From Varroa destructor (Eukaryota; Arthropoda; Arachnida; Mesostigmata; Varroidae): a stretch of DNA of 64,000 nucleotides. The notes under the pieces are model-generated. The model saw nothing but the letters and a program-made list of their open reading frames with translations, was not told the DNA's origin and ran no database searches. The translations under genes were made by a program, and so were the position numbers. Position 1 is the stretch's first letter. Every line of letters begins with the position of its first letter. The stretch is taken from positions 33,693,778 through 33,757,777 of the forward strand of contig NW_019211455.1 of the NCBI RefSeq assembly GCF_002443255.2. The letters are read 5' to 3'. Positions 61,377-64,000 of this stretch are shown in pieces.

Positions 61377-62779
61377 AATACTGTGCCTACAACTGTGGTT
61401 TTCTACCGCCTTCTTTATTCATTATGCGCTTATATGCAGCCTTTACACTGGTTGTGCCAACGAGGGAGCCTCTCCAGTAAACGGTTGTCCATGTAATGCA
61501 CAGCCAAGATTGATCCCAGTTATTGACGGCGAGACATTTCTGTCATTGTTACAAACTTCCGCGTTATGCACAGAAATAATCGGGTCACGAGCTTTTCTTT
61601 GCCTCTGTAGGCACAAAAAATGTGTGCGGATTAAAAAAGATATTACGAATGCTGCACTGCTATTAAAGTTCAATAATTAAGGTCGTCGATAAAAGTGCAG
61701 TCGCCTGTTTTAGTATTGATTTATCATCCTATACAGCATGTTTCGTAAGTATAACATAGTATTATAATAAGAGAAAAACGCTTTTTGAGATGCTCGTGTT
61801 ACAAATGTACTGCATAGTTGAACCCGCTCGCCATCGTAATTACTTGCGTATCTTCTTCCACATTAACGTGAAATAAAAAGCCTCCAATCGTTAATATGAA
61901 ACTGACCAGAGGCCATGTTTCGTGACCAAGTGGTCGCTAGATCACATTGTATGCCTCACCGTTGGCCCCTCTACTTGTGTCATGATCTTTTCTTATAGCC
62001 ACACCTACAGCGATATAGTAGTATCAGTAAGAACGAGTCCCCCATACTAGCTGTTATGAACAGGATGTACAGTGGTTGTTTATTTAGCATTCGTTGTTAC
62101 ACACAGATTTATTTACACACAACAGAAAATTTTTTTTATTCAGCTTGAGGAAATATGCTACGATATGGTCATCCACCATTTAATCTTGTTTTCCAGATAG
62201 GATACTTGTTGGGATGTATCTTTCAGACTGAAACATAACTTAGTAAACCTTTATCACTTTTTCAGAGACTCACCAGTTTTTATTTTCAATTCAAATATGC
62301 ACCATTATTATCTATGATCTTCTACAATTTGCTTATTTGATAGCCTATTTGTTCTGCAAGTGTAAAAATCTAAAATGCGGGCATCTATAAACTTTCAAAG
62401 GGTAATTTCAACATCATGTTAAGACTTAAACAACAACTTTCATATTAAACAGCTGTCGAGAATTTGAAACAGAATGTGTTTTGTGAAAGAAATGTGTGAC
62501 GAGTATTGTCGTTCTCGGCAAGTCTTTAACTCAAAACCTCCGCATTTTTACTATCGTAATTATCTTCGTCTGAGGTGACACGTTTTTTAGCTCCTTTGGC
62601 TATTCCCCTTAGTCAAGCAAGTCCTTGGTATCACTTCCCCAGTATAAGCTCAATGATCCGTCCCCAACGGTGGCCTTAGCAAGGTTGTGTTTTGCTGGGT
62701 TTATCTGGGGTTTCGACAGCAGACGCATGAAACGGCGTAATAATCATATGCCGTGATAAACATCTGCTAGCTCTGAAAT
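61377..62779. other. Intergenic, AT-rich
   Basis: A plus-strand frame 61,321-61,680 (119 codons, TTG start) contains many Cys and hydrophobic residues but overlaps the candidate exon above in another frame, and I cannot identify it. The remainder shows nothing beyond AT-rich sequence. The 3' part of mariner 2 may extend to about 62,500. Confidence 0.5.
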
Positions 62780-63246
62780 TTTAACTATAAATGGCCAATT
62801 CACGACAGCCAAATCGGAGCACTCAAAGAGCTGCATGTTAGCTACTCCGTCCACTGCACGATGCCGGTCGACCCCGTGCGGTCCAACGGCATCGTGCACA
62901 AGGACCAGTTCACCTTGGTTCGCTAATCTTCGACTGCTAATCCGGAGTTTTTCATCATCCAGTCGTTGACAGTATACCTCAGCTGTAATCGACGAATCGA
63001 AACCTATGCGACTAGTAGTAGGTAGATAGTACCTGCATTAGACCACCAACCAAAAACCGTGGGCTATTGCAGCTTTATATTTGCTTTAGGATGATGTCCT
63101 GCCAGTTCACCCATCCACAGATCTGACCGTCTGTGATTGTCGTAAAAGATCAATTTTTCATCAATACTCTGTATAAGCATAGATCACTATTATAACGTGA
63201 GGTCTGTTTTTGATATCCGCTTAAATCCTGCGGAACCCATTTGTTC
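62780..63246 (-). mobile_element. Mariner transposase relic 2
   Basis: On the minus strand the mariner landmarks appear in order: NKWVPQDLS at about 63,246-63,220 (family WVPHELT), SIDEKLIFYDNHRR from 63,168 (family TGDEKWxxYDN, first Asp kept at 63,162-63,160), VFGWWSNAGTIY at about 63,055-63,020 (family VWWDxxGxIYxELL), VHDAVGPH at about 62,899-62,876 (family HDNARPH, second Asp kept at 62,893-62,891) and SDLAVVNWPF at about 62,818-62,789 (family SPDLAPSDYHLF, third Asp changed to Asn). Stops interrupt it, and the frame changes between boxes one and two. It is a separate, inverted and more diverged copy than mariner 1. It cannot transpose. Terminal repeats were not located. Confidence 0.75.
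62855..62898. repeat. 12-bp inverted repeat inside mariner 2
   Basis: TGCACGATGCCG (62,855-62,866) and its exact reverse complement (62,887-62,898) flank a 20-base spacer that can itself pair imperfectly (GACC/GGTC). The right arm overlaps the second catalytic Asp codon of the transposase relic. Confidence 0.8.
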
Positions 63247-64000
63247 AATTGTTTACCCCGAATAAACTGATCGAGGTAGACAGGTACAGTATTTATACAT
63301 ACACGAAACCTAAATGATTACACCTGTGCATTTTGATGGCTTCCACGACAACTCTTCTTATTCGTTTGCGACGGGATCTCTCATAAAATCTCAATTTCGA
63401 GTTCAAAATTTGTCTCCCTTTTCGAATTTAACGGCTCACGATGCTTCTAGTAGTAAAACTTTATACGGGGAGTTGTTTCCGCTTCAGTAATTCCAAGATC
63501 AAAGTCATACGCGTAAACAACTCGATTTTTTTTTTTGTTCTCCATGGCTCACTAGAACTCGCCTGCCAGAAATCGAAGTGATGACGATCGAGTAAAAGGC
63601 CTCAGATTTCGAAGGGTACAAGTGCATACGGAATAAAAAAAGAGTGCTATGAAATATTGTACCGTTAAGGCTACATGATTTTGAAATATAAGATTTACAT
63701 TTGTCACTAAACAACCTAATGTTAAAGCAACGTTGGCACACTATGTAAAGTAAAAACATCACTAGAAAATATTTAGCTTTAAACGTCCAAAAACGAATTA
63801 CAAAAATCAAGAACTTTAATCGCCGCTGGAGAAAAATACTACATATGCAGTAATGTTTTTATCGTCTCAGTGGTTAAAATACAATGAGATTTGTATACCC
63901 TTATGAATCTCGGACCGATTTTCCCATCGGGAAGATGCTATCGACTACTTCCAATTCGATCACAATACCTCAGTACATGCTTTTCAAAGACACTAAAAAT
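63247..64000. other. Flank of mariner 2, no other feature
   Basis: Probably includes the 5' part of mariner 2, since the helix-turn-helix half of the transposase should lie here on the minus strand, but I could not trace it with confidence. The minus-strand frame 63,505-63,810 (101 codons) has no known motif. There is a short poly-T run near 63,525. Confidence 0.45.

Noticed and set aside
62855..62898. 12-bp-arm hairpin considered as a regulatory RNA structure
   Set aside because: It sits in the catalytic core of the mariner 2 relic, so its sequence is explained by the transposase; pairing may be accidental.

Overview
This is a low-density, AT-leaning eukaryotic stretch. It has no operons, no ribosome-binding-site-led gene runs, long (AT)n microsatellites, and coding signal that comes only as short fragments. 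The best-supported content is a graveyard of decayed transposable elements: two mariner transposase relics, an R1-type non-LTR retrotransposon, a second LINE reverse transcriptase fragment, Ty3/Gypsy-like gag, RT and integrase pieces, and a Penelope-like fragment. R1-type LINEs together with mariners point to an arthropod. A mite or tick is possible, but nothing seen here proves it.

Layout. 1-16 kb: mostly featureless AT-rich DNA with a Penelope-like piece (3.45-3.71 kb, minus), a GC-richer patch with low-confidence minus-strand coding signal (7.37-8.6 kb), an 18-bp-arm hairpin (9.17 kb) and a (TA)27 array (13.7 kb). 16-20 kb: LINE RT fragment (16.76-16.96 kb, minus), a 13-bp perfect hairpin (17.43 kb) and a possible Gypsy integrase zinc-finger remnant (19.07-19.28 kb, minus). 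20-29.8 kb: no recognised gene, with GC-richer patches at 24.1-24.5 and 28.5-29.1 kb. 29.9-31.4 kb: a CpG-rich island with CTG triplets and a plus-strand open frame broken by one TAG; this is the best candidate for a real promoter and first exon. 31.6-37.3 kb: blocks of strong purine/pyrimidine strand bias and a Gypsy-like RT relic on the minus strand. 37.4-46 kb: overlapping palindromes, two unrecognised open frames, a glutathione S-transferase-like N-terminal fragment (43.15-43.37 kb) and a tRNA-like sequence. 46.4-49.94 kb: the R1-type LINE, ending exactly at an (AT)23 microsatellite. 50-64 kb: mariner 1 (53.5-54.15 kb, plus), a Gypsy-like gag relic (55.9-56.45 kb, minus), an unrecognised 164-codon minus-strand frame (58.4-58.9 kb), a perfect 14-bp hairpin (59.5 kb), a two-exon candidate gene (60.9-61.4 kb) and mariner 2 (62.8-63.25 kb, minus).

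Nothing here forms a pathway. The transposon relics are frameshifted and have lost catalytic residues, so none looks active. Host-gene calls are tentative because exons cannot be confirmed without transcripts. I found no rRNA gene, intact tRNA, CRISPR array, or convincing evidence of a new system.
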